This document shows positions 45,602-54,312 of a stretch of DNA of 64,000 nt, in pieces (position 1 is the first letter of the stretch; each line of letters starts with the position of its first letter). Source of the DNA: Rathayibacter sp. VKM Ac-2759 (GTDB taxonomy: Bacteria > Actinomycetota > Actinomycetes > Actinomycetales > Microbacteriaceae); assembly GCF_009834225.1 (NCBI RefSeq), contig NZ_CP047176.1, positions 2,046,001-2,110,000 on the forward strand, read 5' to 3'. The notes below the pieces were generated by a model. The model saw only the letters and a program-made list of their open reading frames with translations, was not told where the DNA came from and ran no database searches. The position numbers were made by a program, and so were the translations under genes.

Positions 45602-46856
45602 CGAGCGTGTCGCTGAGATCGATGCCCTTCGCCGACTCGGGCGCGGACTTCGAGATCAGCGACGCCGGTCGGACGGCTCCGGTGCCGAACCGGGCCGAGA
45701 CCCCGTCGACCGCCAGCTCAGCATCGCGCCAGTCGTCGGAGTCGCTCCACAGCGAGAACGCGACCTCGTCGCCCTCGACGAGCTGCTCGCCGCGGACGCC
45801 GATGAGCCTCACGGGCCGGCGGAGCGGATTGGCCGACTCGAGCAGTGCCGAGGACGCCTCGTAGAGCACCCGGGCGACATCGCTCGGCTCGGTGAGGGTC
45901 CGCGAGCGGGTGAGCGTGGTGAAGTCGCCGAAGCGGACCTTCACGGCGACCGTGCGGCAGCGCACGCCCCCGCGGCGCAGGCGCACCGCCACCTTGTCGC
46001 ACAGGCGCAGCAGCTCGCGCCGCACCAGCTCGGGGTCGGCGACGTCGTCGGCGAAGGTGATCTCGTGGCCGGCGCTCTTCTCGACCTGGCGGGTGTCGAC
46101 CGAGCGCGGGTCGACTCCGCGGGAGAGCGCGTGCAGCCTGCGCCCCGTCGCCTCGCCGAGCGAGGAGACGAGCACCGGCAGCGGAGTCGCGGCGACGTCG
46201 GCGACCGTGCGCAGGCCTCGCCGCAGCAGCGCCTCCTCGGTGCTCGCGCCGACGCCCCAGAGCGCGCTCACCGGCAGCGGGTCGAGGAACGCCTGCACGC
46301 CGTCGGAGGGGACGACGAGCAGCCCGTCGGGCTTGGAGCGGCTCGAGGCCAGCTTGGCGACGAACTTGGTGCTCGCGATGCCGACCGAGCAGGTCAGGCC
46401 GAGCTCGGAGAGGACCTGTGCGCGGATCGCCGTGCCGATGGCGAACGGCGAGCCGGAGATGCGGCGGGCGCCGGCCACGTCGAGGAACGCCTCGTCGATG
46501 CTGAGGCGCTCGACGAGCGGCGTGAAGGAGTCGAAGATCGCCATCACCCGCCGCGACGCGTCGCGGTAGCGGTCCATGTGCGGCTCGAGCACGATCGCCC
46601 GCGGGCAGCGGCGGAGGGCGACCGCCATCGGCATCGCCGAGTTCACTCCGTAGCGCCGCGCCTCGTACGTGGCGGCCGTGACCACCGAGCGGGCGCCGTG
46701 ATGGCCGACGATGACCGGCAGCCCGCGGAGCTCCGGGTGCTCGAGGAGCTCGACCGAGGCGAAGAACGCGTCCATGTCGATGTGGAGGATGCTCGCGCGG
46801 GGGTCGTCGAAGGGCTCGGTGGTGACCTGCCGCCCCGTGCCGTCCTGTTTGCTCAC
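45576..46856 (-). CDS. dinB: DNA polymerase IV (Y family)
   Basis: A translesion polymerase of 426 residues. The metal-binding motifs are HIDMDAFFASVE (about residues 21-32) and SIDEAFLD (about 120); the little-finger domain occupies the last 150 residues. The extreme C-terminus has no clear beta-clamp QxxLF motif that I can read. GTG 46856 follows AGGA six bases upstream. I see no LexA-type SOS box in the 140-bp upstream gap, consistent with actinobacterial dinB genes that are not damage-induced. Confidence 0.94.
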   Translation of the reverse strand: MSKQDGTGRQVTTEPFDDPRASILHIDMDAFFASVELLEHPELRGLPVIVGHHGARSVVTAATYEARRYGVNSAMPMAVALRRCPRAIVLEPHMDRYRDASRRVMAIFDSFTPLVERLSIDEAFLDVAGARRISGSPFAIGTAIRAQVLSELGLTCSVGIASTKFVAKLASSRSKPDGLLVVPSDGVQAFLDPLPVSALWGVGASTEEALLRRGLRTVADVAATPLPVLVSSLGEATGRRLHALSRGVDPRSVDTRQVEKSAGHEITFADDVADPELVRRELLRLCDKVAVRLRRGGVRCRTVAVKVRFGDFTTLTRSRTLTEPSDVARVLYEASSALLESANPLRRPVRLIGVRGEQLVEGDEVAFSLWSDSDDWRDAELAVDGVSARFGTGAVRPASLISKSAPESAKGIDLSDTLATRNRSSD

Positions 46857-46996
46857 GTACCGTCCTGATCGCTCGACTCGCGCCCTCCCTCGATGGTCGC
46901 ACGCACCTCCGACATCCCGGTGCCCTCCCTCGGAGGGAATGACGAGGGGACCCCTGAGGTTGACCCGAGCACCCACGACGACGCTCCGGAGAAGAC

Positions 46997-47626
46997 ATGA
47001 CGCACGAGCAGCCCGACTCCCCCACCGCCGATGACGACACGACCACCCGCGACACGAGCACCGACGAGATGAGCCGCTGGCTCGACCTGCAGGAGCGCGC
47101 CCACACCGCGTTCGAGATCCGCCTGGCCCTGGTCGCCGACTGGTCGGCACCCACCCCCGACACCGAGTGGGACACCAGGGCGCTCGTGCTGCACGTCGTG
47201 CGCGAGCAGCAGCGGGCGCACACCCTGCTCACCGGGGGCGACGAATCGCCCATCCGCCTCGAGCCGGTCGCGGCCGATCTCCGCAGCGAGTGGCGCCGGG
47301 TCACCGACCGCGCCCGCGAGGCCGCCCGCGCGGTCGACCCCGCCGCCGTGCTCAGGATCGGCCGCGACACGGTCACGGCCCTCGAGCTCGTGCGCGAGCA
47401 GGTGTCGGACGTGACGATCCACGCGTGGGACCTCGCCCGCGCGACCGGGAGCGACGAGCGCCTCGACGACGAGCTCGTCGCAGCCGTCTGGGAGCTGTTC
47501 GCGCCCCAGGAGGCGACGCTGCGGGCCAGCGGCCTGTACGCGCAGCCCGTGGCGGTAGACGGCGACGCTCCGCTGCAGAGGCGCCTGCTCGCGATCACCG
47601 GCCGCGACGACCGCCTCGCGGCCTGA
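46997..47626 (+). CDS. Maleylpyruvate isomerase-family mycothiol-dependent protein
   Basis: A 209-residue four-helix DinB-fold protein of the MDMPI/TIGR03086 group, which uses mycothiol in actinobacteria. The metal-ligand pattern is visible: a His in ALVLHVVREQ (about 59), and HAWDLARATG (about 143). The first 25 residues are Asp/Thr-rich and disordered. ATG 46997 follows GGAGA. The reaction is unknown; isomerase activity should not be assumed. Confidence 0.85.
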   Translation: MTHEQPDSPTADDDTTTRDTSTDEMSRWLDLQERAHTAFEIRLALVADWSAPTPDTEWDTRALVLHVVREQQRAHTLLTGGDESPIRLEPVAADLRSEWRRVTDRAREAARAVDPAAVLRIGRDTVTALELVREQVSDVTIHAWDLARATGSDERLDDELVAAVWELFAPQEATLRASGLYAQPVAVDGDAPLQRRLLAITGRDDRLAA

Positions 47627-47630
47627 CACT

Positions 47631-47660
47631 CCTCCCACCTGCGACCGGCAGGATGGGAGG
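47631..47660. terminator. Hairpin between two plus-strand genes
   Basis: CCTCCCA pairs with TGGGAGG with a TGC/GCA inner stem. Confidence 0.65.
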
Positions 47661-47704
47661 ACCGGAACAGGGGCCATGAGCCCCCTCGACGAGAGGAACC
47701 ACCC

Positions 47705-48361
47705 ATGACACGCGTCGCCGTCATCGGAGCCCACGGCAAGATCGGCCAGCGGATCCTGCACCTGCTGTACGACGCCGGACACGAGTCCGTCGGAGTCGTC
47801 CGCAATCCGGACCACGCCGAGGACATCATCCGGCTCGGGAGCGAGCCGCTCGTGCACGACCTCGAGTCCTCGAGCGCTGCCGAGTTCGCCGCGGCCCTCG
47901 AGGGCGTCGATGCTCTCGTCTTCACCGCGGGAGCGGGCCCCGACTCCGGAGTCGAGCGCAAGCGCACCGTCGATCTCGGCGCCTCCGTCCTCAGCCAGGA
48001 GGCGGCCGCCCTGGCCGGTATCAGCCGTTTCGTCCAGATCAGCGCGATCGGAGTCGACGACCCGCTCGCCGACGACACCGAGGAGGGCTGGCGCGCCTAC
48101 GTCGAGGCGAAGCGCGATGCCGACACGGCTCTGCGCGCCACGGATCTCGAGTGGACGATCCTGCGCCCCGGCGCCCTCACGACCGACGACGGCACGGGCC
48201 GGATCGCCCTCGGCGAGACCGTGGAGCGCGGGAGCATCCCCCGCGACGACGTCGCCGCGACCGTCATGGCCGTGCTCGCCGACCCCTCCTCGATCGGCCG
48301 CACCTGGGAGCTCGTCTCCGGCGACGTCCCGATCGAGGACGCCGTCGCCCAGGCCGACTGA
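47705..48361 (+). CDS. NAD(P)-binding atypical SDR protein
   Basis: A 218-residue Rossmann protein of the NAD(P)H-binding (NmrA/YwnB/SDR_a5) type. The dinucleotide motif GAHGKIG is at residues 8-14; FTAGAGP and WTILRPGALTTDDG are typical of the group. The catalytic Tyr-x3-Lys is partly kept as YVEAK. It may be an oxidoreductase or a redox sensor. ATG 47705 follows GAGAGGAA. Confidence 0.86.
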   Translation: MTRVAVIGAHGKIGQRILHLLYDAGHESVGVVRNPDHAEDIIRLGSEPLVHDLESSSAAEFAAALEGVDALVFTAGAGPDSGVERKRTVDLGASVLSQEAAALAGISRFVQISAIGVDDPLADDTEEGWRAYVEAKRDADTALRATDLEWTILRPGALTTDDGTGRIALGETVERGSIPRDDVAATVMAVLADPSSIGRTWELVSGDVPIEDAVAQAD

Positions 48362-48390
48362 CCGCTCGGCCCACACCTAGAGTGGGGCGG

Positions 48391-50076
48391 GTGAGCACTC
48401 ACCCGCCCCGCCCCTGGCTCCGCAGCTACGCACCCGGAGTCCCCACCGACCTCGACCTCCCGACCGGCTCGCTCGTCGACATCGTCACGGAGTCGGCAGA
48501 GCGCTACCCGCACACCGTCGCCCTCGAGTTCTTCGGCCGCGCCACGAGCTACGCGCAGCTCGCCGACGACGTCGAACGGGCGGCGGAGGGCCTGCGCCGC
48601 CTCGGCGTCCGCGCGGGCGATCCGGTCGCGCTGATCCTGCCGAACTGCCCGCAGCACGTCGTCGCGTTCTACGCGGTCCTGCGCCTGGGCGCGGTCGTCG
48701 TCGAGCACAACCCGCTCTACACGCCGCGGGAGCTCCGTCACCAGTTCGAGGACCACGGAGCGCGCGTCGCGATCGCGTGGGACCGCGTCGTCCCGACCGT
48801 TCAGGACCTCCCCGACGATCTCGGCGTCGAGACCGTCGTCGCGGTCGACCTCACCCGCGCCATGCCGGCGCCGATGCGCGCCGCACTGCGCCTGCCGATC
48901 AGGAAGGCCCGCGAGTCGCGCGCCGCGCTGACCGGCCCGGTCCGCGGCGCGGTCGAGTGGGAGTCGCTCCTGCGCCGCCGCCTCGACCCGCAGCACCCCG
49001 GGCCGGTCGCCACCGACCTCGCCGTGATCCAGTACACGAGCGGCACCACCGGCGCGCCGAAGGGCGCCGAGCTCACCCACCTCAACCTGACCGCCAACGC
49101 GGCCCAGTCGCGTTCGTGGGTCCCGCAGGTGCGACGCGGCGACTGCGTGGTCTACGCCGTCCTGCCGATGTTCCACGCCTACGGACTGACGCTCTGCCTC
49201 ACCTTCGCGATGAGCATGGGCGCGCGACTCGTGCTGTTCCCCAAGTTCGACCCCGACCTCGTCCTCAAGGTCGTCCGCAAGCATCCGGCGACGTTCCTAC
49301 CGGCAGTGCCGCCGATCGCCGAGCGGCTCGCGGCGCGCGCGCGGGAGCGGGGCGAGTCGCTGCAGGGCATCGAGATCGCGATCTCGGGAGCGATGCCGCT
49401 CGACCCCGCGCTCGTCGAGGGCTTCGAGCAGCTCACCGGAGGCACGCTGGTCGAGGGCTACGGTCTCTCCGAGACCTCGCCGGTGCTGATGGCCAACCCC
49501 GTCGGCCCGACCCGGCGTGCGGGCACCGTCGGCCTCCCGCTGCCGGGCACGGACGTGCGGATCGTGGATCCGGAGGACCCGGAGGTCGACGTCGCGCCCG
49601 GAGAGCAGGGCGAGCTCGTGGTCCGCGGGCCGCAGGTGTTCCGCGGCTACCACCGCAAGCCCGAGGAGACCGCCGCGTCGTTCACGGGCGACGGCTGGTT
49701 CCGAACGGGCGACATCGCGACGATCGACGACGACGGCTTCGTCAGCCTCGTCGACCGCATCAAGGAGCTCATCATCACGGGCGGGTTCAACGTCTCGCCG
49801 TCGGAGGTGGAGGAGGTGCTGCGCCGGCTCCCCGCCGTGCGCGACGCCGCCGTCGTCGGGCTCCCCGACGCGCACAGCGGCGAGTCGGTCTCCGCGGCGG
49901 TCGTCCTCGAACCGGGAGCGTCCTTCGACCCGGACGAGGCGCGCGCCCTGGTGCGGGAGGCGCTCACGCCCTACAAGGTGCCCAAGCGGATCGTCGTGGT
50001 CGACGAGCTGCCGACGAGCATGATCGGCAAGGTGCTGCGCCGCCAGGTCAAGGCGATGCTGCTCGACGAGAGCTGA
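48391..50076 (+). CDS. Long-chain fatty-acid-CoA ligase (AMP-binding)
   Basis: Activates fatty acids to acyl-CoA through an acyl-adenylate. The 561-residue protein has the P-loop-like TSGTTGAPKGAELTH (about 215), GYGLSET (about 356), WFRTGD (about 434) and the C-terminal lysine in MIGKVLRR (about 550). GTG 48391 lies seven bases after TAGAGT (48378-48383) with no ribosome site, so the mRNA is probably leaderless. Chain length is not determinable by eye; two acyl-CoA thioesterases lie elsewhere in the window. Confidence 0.92.
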   Translation: MSTHPPRPWLRSYAPGVPTDLDLPTGSLVDIVTESAERYPHTVALEFFGRATSYAQLADDVERAAEGLRRLGVRAGDPVALILPNCPQHVVAFYAVLRLGAVVVEHNPLYTPRELRHQFEDHGARVAIAWDRVVPTVQDLPDDLGVETVVAVDLTRAMPAPMRAALRLPIRKARESRAALTGPVRGAVEWESLLRRRLDPQHPGPVATDLAVIQYTSGTTGAPKGAELTHLNLTANAAQSRSWVPQVRRGDCVVYAVLPMFHAYGLTLCLTFAMSMGARLVLFPKFDPDLVLKVVRKHPATFLPAVPPIAERLAARARERGESLQGIEIAISGAMPLDPALVEGFEQLTGGTLVEGYGLSETSPVLMANPVGPTRRAGTVGLPLPGTDVRIVDPEDPEVDVAPGEQGELVVRGPQVFRGYHRKPEETAASFTGDGWFRTGDIATIDDDGFVSLVDRIKELIITGGFNVSPSEVEEVLRRLPAVRDAAVVGLPDAHSGESVSAAVVLEPGASFDPDEARALVREALTPYKVPKRIVVVDELPTSMIGKVLRRQVKAMLLDES

Positions 50077-50085
50077 CCCGCGACG

Positions 50086-50119
50086 CGCGAGCGAGCCCCC
50101 GGCCGAGGGCTCGCTCGCG
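50086..50119. terminator. Bidirectional terminator after the acyl-CoA ligase
   Basis: A perfect 13-bp stem, CGCGAGCGAGCCC with its complement and an 8-base loop, lies between convergent genes. Confidence 0.85.
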
Positions 50120-50123
50120 GGCG

Positions 50124-50783
50124 TCACATGTCGAAGCCGCCGAAGTCCCCTCCGAAGTCGCCGCCGCCCCCGAAGTCACCACCGCCGAAGTCGCCGCCAC
50201 CGGAGTCACCGCCCCAGTCGCCGCCGCCCGCGTCCGCCCCGGCGTCGCCGCCGTCGGCTCCCGCGTCTCCGCCGTCACCCGCGGCCATGTCGCCTCCGGC
50301 ATCCGGGAGGAACGCATCGGCGATCGCGGACCCGATCACGAAGCCCGCGATCGTACCGAGCATCGAGGAGGCGAGCACGCCTCCGAAGCCCATGCCGCCG
50401 CCCCCGCCCGAGAAGCGGCGCTCCATGAAGCCGGGCTGCCGCAGCTCGCTCCGGGTGGCCGACTGCGCGAGGGCCTGCGGGTCGTCGCTGCGGGGGGCGT
50501 CGCCGACGGGCGCTCCCTCGCTGAGCTCGCGGAACACCTGCTGGCGTTGCTCGGGGGTCAGCTGCTCGAACGCCTCGCGGTGGACCTGCTCGATCGCCTC
50601 GGGCGGCGCGGTCTTGAGCAGGTAGCGGTAGCGCTCGATCGCGATCTCGTCCTCGCTGCGAGCGGAGCGGCCCGGCGGCGTGCCGTACGCGGGTCGAGGC
50701 TCGGTCGGCGAGCCGTAGCCGGAGGCGCGGCGCGCGTCCTCGGGACGCTCCTCGCGCCCCAGCAGTCGGTCCAGGAATCCCAT
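50124..50783 (-). CDS. Gly/Asp-rich C-terminal protein with a glycine-zipper segment
   Basis: A 219-residue protein. Residues 1-40 contain MGFLDRLLGRE, likely an amphipathic N-terminal helix. The middle (about 50-90) is helical with EAFEQLTPEQRQQVFREL, followed by a Gly/Ala hydrophobic segment GTIAGFVIGSAIADAF (about 142-157). The last 60 residues are low complexity, built from Gly, Asp, Ala and Phe (GGDFGGG units). Similar proteins in this family are often mis-named as cation-transporting ATPases; no ATPase motif is present. Function is unknown. Confidence 0.75.
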   Translation of the reverse strand: MGFLDRLLGREERPEDARRASGYGSPTEPRPAYGTPPGRSARSEDEIAIERYRYLLKTAPPEAIEQVHREAFEQLTPEQRQQVFRELSEGAPVGDAPRSDDPQALAQSATRSELRQPGFMERRFSGGGGGMGFGGVLASSMLGTIAGFVIGSAIADAFLPDAGGDMAAGDGGDAGADGGDAGADAGGGDWGGDSGGGDFGGGDFGGGGDFGGDFGGFDM

Positions 50784-50889
50784 GATCTCCTCCTCGGCGA
50801 CGACGGGAGTCGACGCACGGCCTCACGCTATGCCTCCCCGCACGGCCGCCGCTGAGGGTTCTCTCAGAGCGGGCGGGGAATCGCGGGCC

Positions 50890-51906
50890 TCAGGCCGACT
50901 CGCGGACGATCAGCTGGTGCCGCACCGTGCGCACGACCTCCGGACCCGTCCGCGGCAGCTCGCCCGCGATCATCTCGATCGCCAGCCCGAGCGCGTGCCC
51001 GGCGAGCTCGTCGAGGTCGACCGCGAGGGTCGTGAGGGTCGGGGCGAGCAGCCTGCCCAGCGCGAGGCCGTCGATCCCGACCACGCGGACGTCGCCCGGC
51101 ACGTCCACGCCCGCGCGCCGGCAGGCCGAGAGCACCCCGATCGCGCACAGGTCGTTGAACGCGACGATCGCATCGGCGGTGCGGGGGCGTGCGACGATCC
51201 GCTCGGTCGCCGCCGCGGCCGCCTCGGCCGTCGCCGTCGACGCCCTGACCACGGACGCCTCGAGCCCGTGCTCGGCGAACGAGGCCAGCAGTCGCCGCGC
51301 GCGCGGGCTCGGCACCGGCCCCGAGGCGACGTCGAGCACCACCGGACGCCGGATTCCGGCGTGCACGAGATGCTCGGTCAGCGCGTCGATGGCCTCGGAG
51401 GGGTCGAGCAGCACGGCCGCGCGCTCCGGGGCCCCCGGCGGGTCGAGCTCGACCACCGGGACGGAGCCGAGGTGCCCGATCCACTCGGACGCCCTACCGC
51501 CGAAGGTGCCGATGACGGCGTCCGACTGCGCTCCGAGCGCCTGCACCATGCGATCGGAATCGCCCGGCGAGCTGACATCGGCGAGAGCGACGTTCCACCC
51601 TCGCGCCGCGGCGAGCCGGACGACGGCCGACGCGAGCTCCGGCGACCACGGATTCCGCAGATCGTCGACGACGAGACCGAGCTGGCGGTCGCCTCCCGTC
51701 GCGAGACCGCGGCCGAACCGCGACGGCCGGTAGCGCAGCTCCTCCGCGGCATCGAGGACGCGCTGCTTGGTGGCCTCGCTGATGCCCGGCATACCGTTCA
51801 TCGCGCGGGTCACGGTCTGCCGCGACACCCCGGCCGCCGAGGCGACGTCGTGGATCGTCGCCCGGCCGCCGGGGTCGGATCCGCTCAGTCGCGGAGATCG
51901 AGCCAC
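50890..51906 (-). CDS. LacI-family transcriptional regulator
   Basis: A 338-residue repressor. The N-terminal helix-turn-helix is TIHDVASAAGVSRQTVTRAMNG (about residues 18-39), followed by a periplasmic-binding-like sensor domain. GTG 51906 follows GGAG at eight bases and lies inside the 3' end of the fused oxidoreductase gene (22-bp overlap), so regulator and enzyme share a transcript. The two GTGARCGTTCAC palindromes upstream of that transcript are its likely operators, giving autoregulation. Confidence 0.92.
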   Translation of the reverse strand: MARSPRLSGSDPGGRATIHDVASAAGVSRQTVTRAMNGMPGISEATKQRVLDAAEELRYRPSRFGRGLATGGDRQLGLVVDDLRNPWSPELASAVVRLAAARGWNVALADVSSPGDSDRMVQALGAQSDAVIGTFGGRASEWIGHLGSVPVVELDPPGAPERAAVLLDPSEAIDALTEHLVHAGIRRPVVLDVASGPVPSPRARRLLASFAEHGLEASVVRASTATAEAAAAATERIVARPRTADAIVAFNDLCAIGVLSACRRAGVDVPGDVRVVGIDGLALGRLLAPTLTTLAVDLDELAGHALGLAIEMIAGELPRTGPEVVRTVRHQLIVRESA

Positions 51907-53897
51907 GCCACCTGCTCCGGAGTCAGCTCGATCGACAGGCCTCGCATCGACGAGCGGACCTCGGTCAGAGTGCGCGGACCGAAGAGCGGGAACGTCGGGA
52001 ACGGCTGCGCGAGCACGTACGCGAGCGCGATCGCCGTCGCATTCACTCCGTGCTCGGCGGCCAGCTGCTCGGCCCGGCGGAGGCGCTCGAAGTTCTCGGG
52101 CCCGTAGTAGCAGCGCACGAGCTCGGCGTCGCTCGTGTCGTCGGGCCGGGCGCGCCCGGTGAAGAAGCCGCGAGCCTGCGACGACCACGGCAGCAGGGGG
52201 ACCTGGCGCTCGACCAGCCACGCCTTCGACGCCGGATCGGTGACGTGCACGCAGCCCTCCCACGGCACGTCGTACGCCTCCGCGAGTCCGAAGTGGTCGC
52301 TCAGGGCCTGGAAGCCGGCCCGCCCGTTCGCCCGGGCGTAGGCCTGCGCCTCGTCGAAGCGCGCCGGGGTCCAGTTCGACACGCCGTAGGAGCGGATCCG
52401 GCCGGCGCGCTGGTGCTCGTCCATCACGTCGACGAACTCGCCGACGGGCACCGCCGGGTTGTCGCGGTGCATCAGGTAGATGTCGGCGTAGTCGGTCCCC
52501 TGGCGCTCCAGGCTCTCGAGCAGCTGGCGGGTCAGCGACTCCGGATCGCAGTGCGGCGTGTGCGCGCCCTTGGTGATGACGACGACGTCCTCGCGGATCC
52601 CGCGGTTGGCGATCCACTTCCCGAGGCGCCCCTCGAGCACGCCGCCTCCGTAGATGTAGCCGGTGTCGAAGGCGTTGCCGCCCTGCTCGACGAAGAGGTC
52701 GAAGATCGCCGACGCGTGAGCGAGATCGGGCTGGTTGTCGACGCCCATCACGAGGCGCGACATGCGCTTGCCGACGCCGGGGATCGCTCCGTAGAGCATC
52801 GGGGCGTCGTCCGCCGTGCGGAGCGCGCGCCCCGAGACGGTGGGGATGTCCGCGTCCTCCGCCTCGAACGGGTAGCGCAGGCCGATCTCGGCGCGCCAGC
52901 GGTCGAGCGTGCGGGCGGTCGCGAGGGTCTCGTCGAGCGTCATCGCCGGGGCGTCGACGGCGCCGGCCGCCAGCGCGTCGGTCGTGGCGTCGGCTTCTCG
53001 CGCGTACGGGTCGGAGGGGGCGAAGGCGAGCGAGCGCTGCTCCTCCCCCGCGACGTCGATCTCGATGCCCGACTCCGCACCGAACCACGGGTCGCGGAGG
53101 CGGAGGCGGCCGCGCGAGCCGAGCACCGTGATCTCGTTCGCGTCCTGCAGCGCCACGCCCGTGCGGAGGGTCGCCGTGATGCCGTCGCGGTAGGTCAGGC
53201 GCGCGACGCTCCACTCGTCGACGCCGGTGGGTCCGATGCTCCCGCTCGCCCGGAGCTCGACGGGCTCGGCCGCGGCGACCCCGGTCGCGGCCTGGACGAC
53301 GGCGGCCGCAGCCGTGACCGTGTACCCGCCGACGTCGAGGATCCCGCCGCCCGCCGTCGCGACGTCGTACAGCCTCCCCGAGCGGGAGCCGGTGCGGAAC
53401 GAGAACGACGCGTCGATGTGCAGGACCTCGCCGACGGCGCCCTCGCGGACCAGGTCGAGCAGCGCCTCCGTCTGCGGGTGGAACCGGTACATGTAGGCCT
53501 CGACCAGGGGCAGGCCGGCCTGACGGGCCGCGTCGACGAGCGCCATCGCCGTGCCGTGGTTGACGGCGAGCGGCTTCTCGCAGAGGACGGCCTTGCCGGC
53601 CTCGAGGGCCTGCAGCACGAGCGCGGCGTGACCGGTGTGCACGGTCGCGATGTACACGGCGCTCACCCGCGGGTCGGCCAGCGCCGTCGCGTAGTCGCCG
53701 CTCGTGACATCCGTGAAGCCGAACGCGGCGGCCTCCTCGGCGAAGGCCGAGGCGCGCTGCGGATCGGAGCTGCCGACGGCGACGAGTCGCGCGCCACGCT
53801 CGCTCGCGGGCAGCTGCGACAGGAACCGGCGCGCGATGCCGCCGGGGCCGAGGACGGCCCAGCCCGTCCCGGTCGTGGTGGGAGTGGTGTCGGTCAT
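51885..53897 (-). CDS. Fused Gfo/Idh/MocA dehydrogenase and aldo/keto reductase
   Basis: A 670-residue two-domain oxidoreductase. Residues 10-330 are Gfo/Idh/MocA-like: Rossmann GPGGIA (about 18-23), the CEKPLAVN motif (about 106) and a C-terminal sheet domain. Residues 365-670 are an aldo/keto reductase: FDTGYIYGGG (about 410), VVITKGAH (about 440) and IYLMHRDN (about 474). Each domain is normally a separate enzyme, and together they could oxidise and reduce successive carbonyls of a sugar or cyclitol without releasing the intermediate (inference). The gene is first in a LacI-controlled operon. Confidence 0.9.
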   Translation of the reverse strand: MTDTTPTTTGTGWAVLGPGGIARRFLSQLPASERGARLVAVGSSDPQRASAFAEEAAAFGFTDVTSGDYATALADPRVSAVYIATVHTGHAALVLQALEAGKAVLCEKPLAVNHGTAMALVDAARQAGLPLVEAYMYRFHPQTEALLDLVREGAVGEVLHIDASFSFRTGSRSGRLYDVATAGGGILDVGGYTVTAAAAVVQAATGVAAAEPVELRASGSIGPTGVDEWSVARLTYRDGITATLRTGVALQDANEITVLGSRGRLRLRDPWFGAESGIEIDVAGEEQRSLAFAPSDPYAREADATTDALAAGAVDAPAMTLDETLATARTLDRWRAEIGLRYPFEAEDADIPTVSGRALRTADDAPMLYGAIPGVGKRMSRLVMGVDNQPDLAHASAIFDLFVEQGGNAFDTGYIYGGGVLEGRLGKWIANRGIREDVVVITKGAHTPHCDPESLTRQLLESLERQGTDYADIYLMHRDNPAVPVGEFVDVMDEHQRAGRIRSYGVSNWTPARFDEAQAYARANGRAGFQALSDHFGLAEAYDVPWEGCVHVTDPASKAWLVERQVPLLPWSSQARGFFTGRARPDDTSDAELVRCYYGPENFERLRRAEQLAAEHGVNATAIALAYVLAQPFPTFPLFGPRTLTEVRSSMRGLSIELTPEQVAWLDLRD

Positions 53898-53919
53898 CTC
53901 AGCCTCGCATCATCGTCGA

Positions 53920-53933
53920 CGTGAACGTTCACG
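53920..53933. promoter_or_regulatory. LacI-type operator O1
   Basis: The palindrome CGTGAACGTTCACG lies just downstream of the -10 box, over the probable transcription start of the fused oxidoreductase gene. Confidence 0.8.
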
Positions 53934-53937
53934 GACG

Positions 53938-53967
53938 ACGATACGAGGAGCCGATCGAAGGAGTCAA
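53938..53967 (-). promoter_or_regulatory. Promoter of the oxidoreductase-LacI operon
   Basis: TTGACT (53962-53967) and TATCGT (53938-53943), read on the minus strand, are separated by 18 bp. This is the best -35/-10 pair in the window. It lies between two operators. Confidence 0.8.
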
Positions 53968-53986
53968 GCTCGCTCGCGTCACTCGA

Positions 53987-54000
53987 CGTGAGCGTTCACG
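53987..54000. promoter_or_regulatory. LacI-type operator O2
   Basis: CGTGAGCGTTCACG matches O1 except at one base pair and lies upstream of the -35. The centres are 67 bp apart, suitable for DNA looping. Confidence 0.78.
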
Positions 54001-54019
54001 AGGCCGTGCACACGAAAGA

Positions 54020-54061
54020 GCCTCCCCCGCCGGCGGTCTGTCGACCGCGGGAGAGGGAGGC
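54020..54061 (-). terminator. Terminator after the PspC gene
   Basis: GCCTCCC pairs with GGGAGGC, with an inner GGTC/GACC stem. Confidence 0.65.
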
Positions 54062-54081
54062 GCGGGATCACCTCCGCCGTG

Positions 54082-54264
54082 TCACCTCTGCTTGGGGATG
54101 AGGATCCACATGACGAGGTACGCGATGATCTGCGGGCCCGGGAGCAGGCACGAGAGCACGAAGAGCAGCCGGACCAGGAAGGGGCTCCAGCCGAAGCGGT
54201 GGGCGAGGCCGGCGCAGACGCCGGCGATGATCTTGCCCTGACGAGGGCGGACGAGAGTAGCCAT
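54082..54264 (-). CDS. PspC-domain membrane protein
   Basis: A 60-residue protein made almost entirely of a PspC domain: GKIIAGVCAGLAHRFGWSPFLVR followed by a membrane helix LLFVLSCLLPGPQIIAYLVMW (split between two segments) and a short basic tail. PspC proteins act in envelope stress signalling. ATG 54264 lies six bases after CAGAGT (54271-54276) and has no ribosome site, so it may be leaderless. Confidence 0.9.
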   Translation of the reverse strand: MATLVRPRQGKIIAGVCAGLAHRFGWSPFLVRLLFVLSCLLPGPQIIAYLVMWILIPKQR

Positions 54265-54312
54265 GGGTCCACTCTGGCCGAGAGCGCCTGACCACGGCAT
54301 CCGGGGAACCCC

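Noticed and set aside
46857..46996. SOS box in front of dinB
   Set aside because: No GAACnnnnGTTC/TCGAAC-type LexA site is visible. CCCTCC-CGGAGGG there is just a GC-rich inverted repeat.
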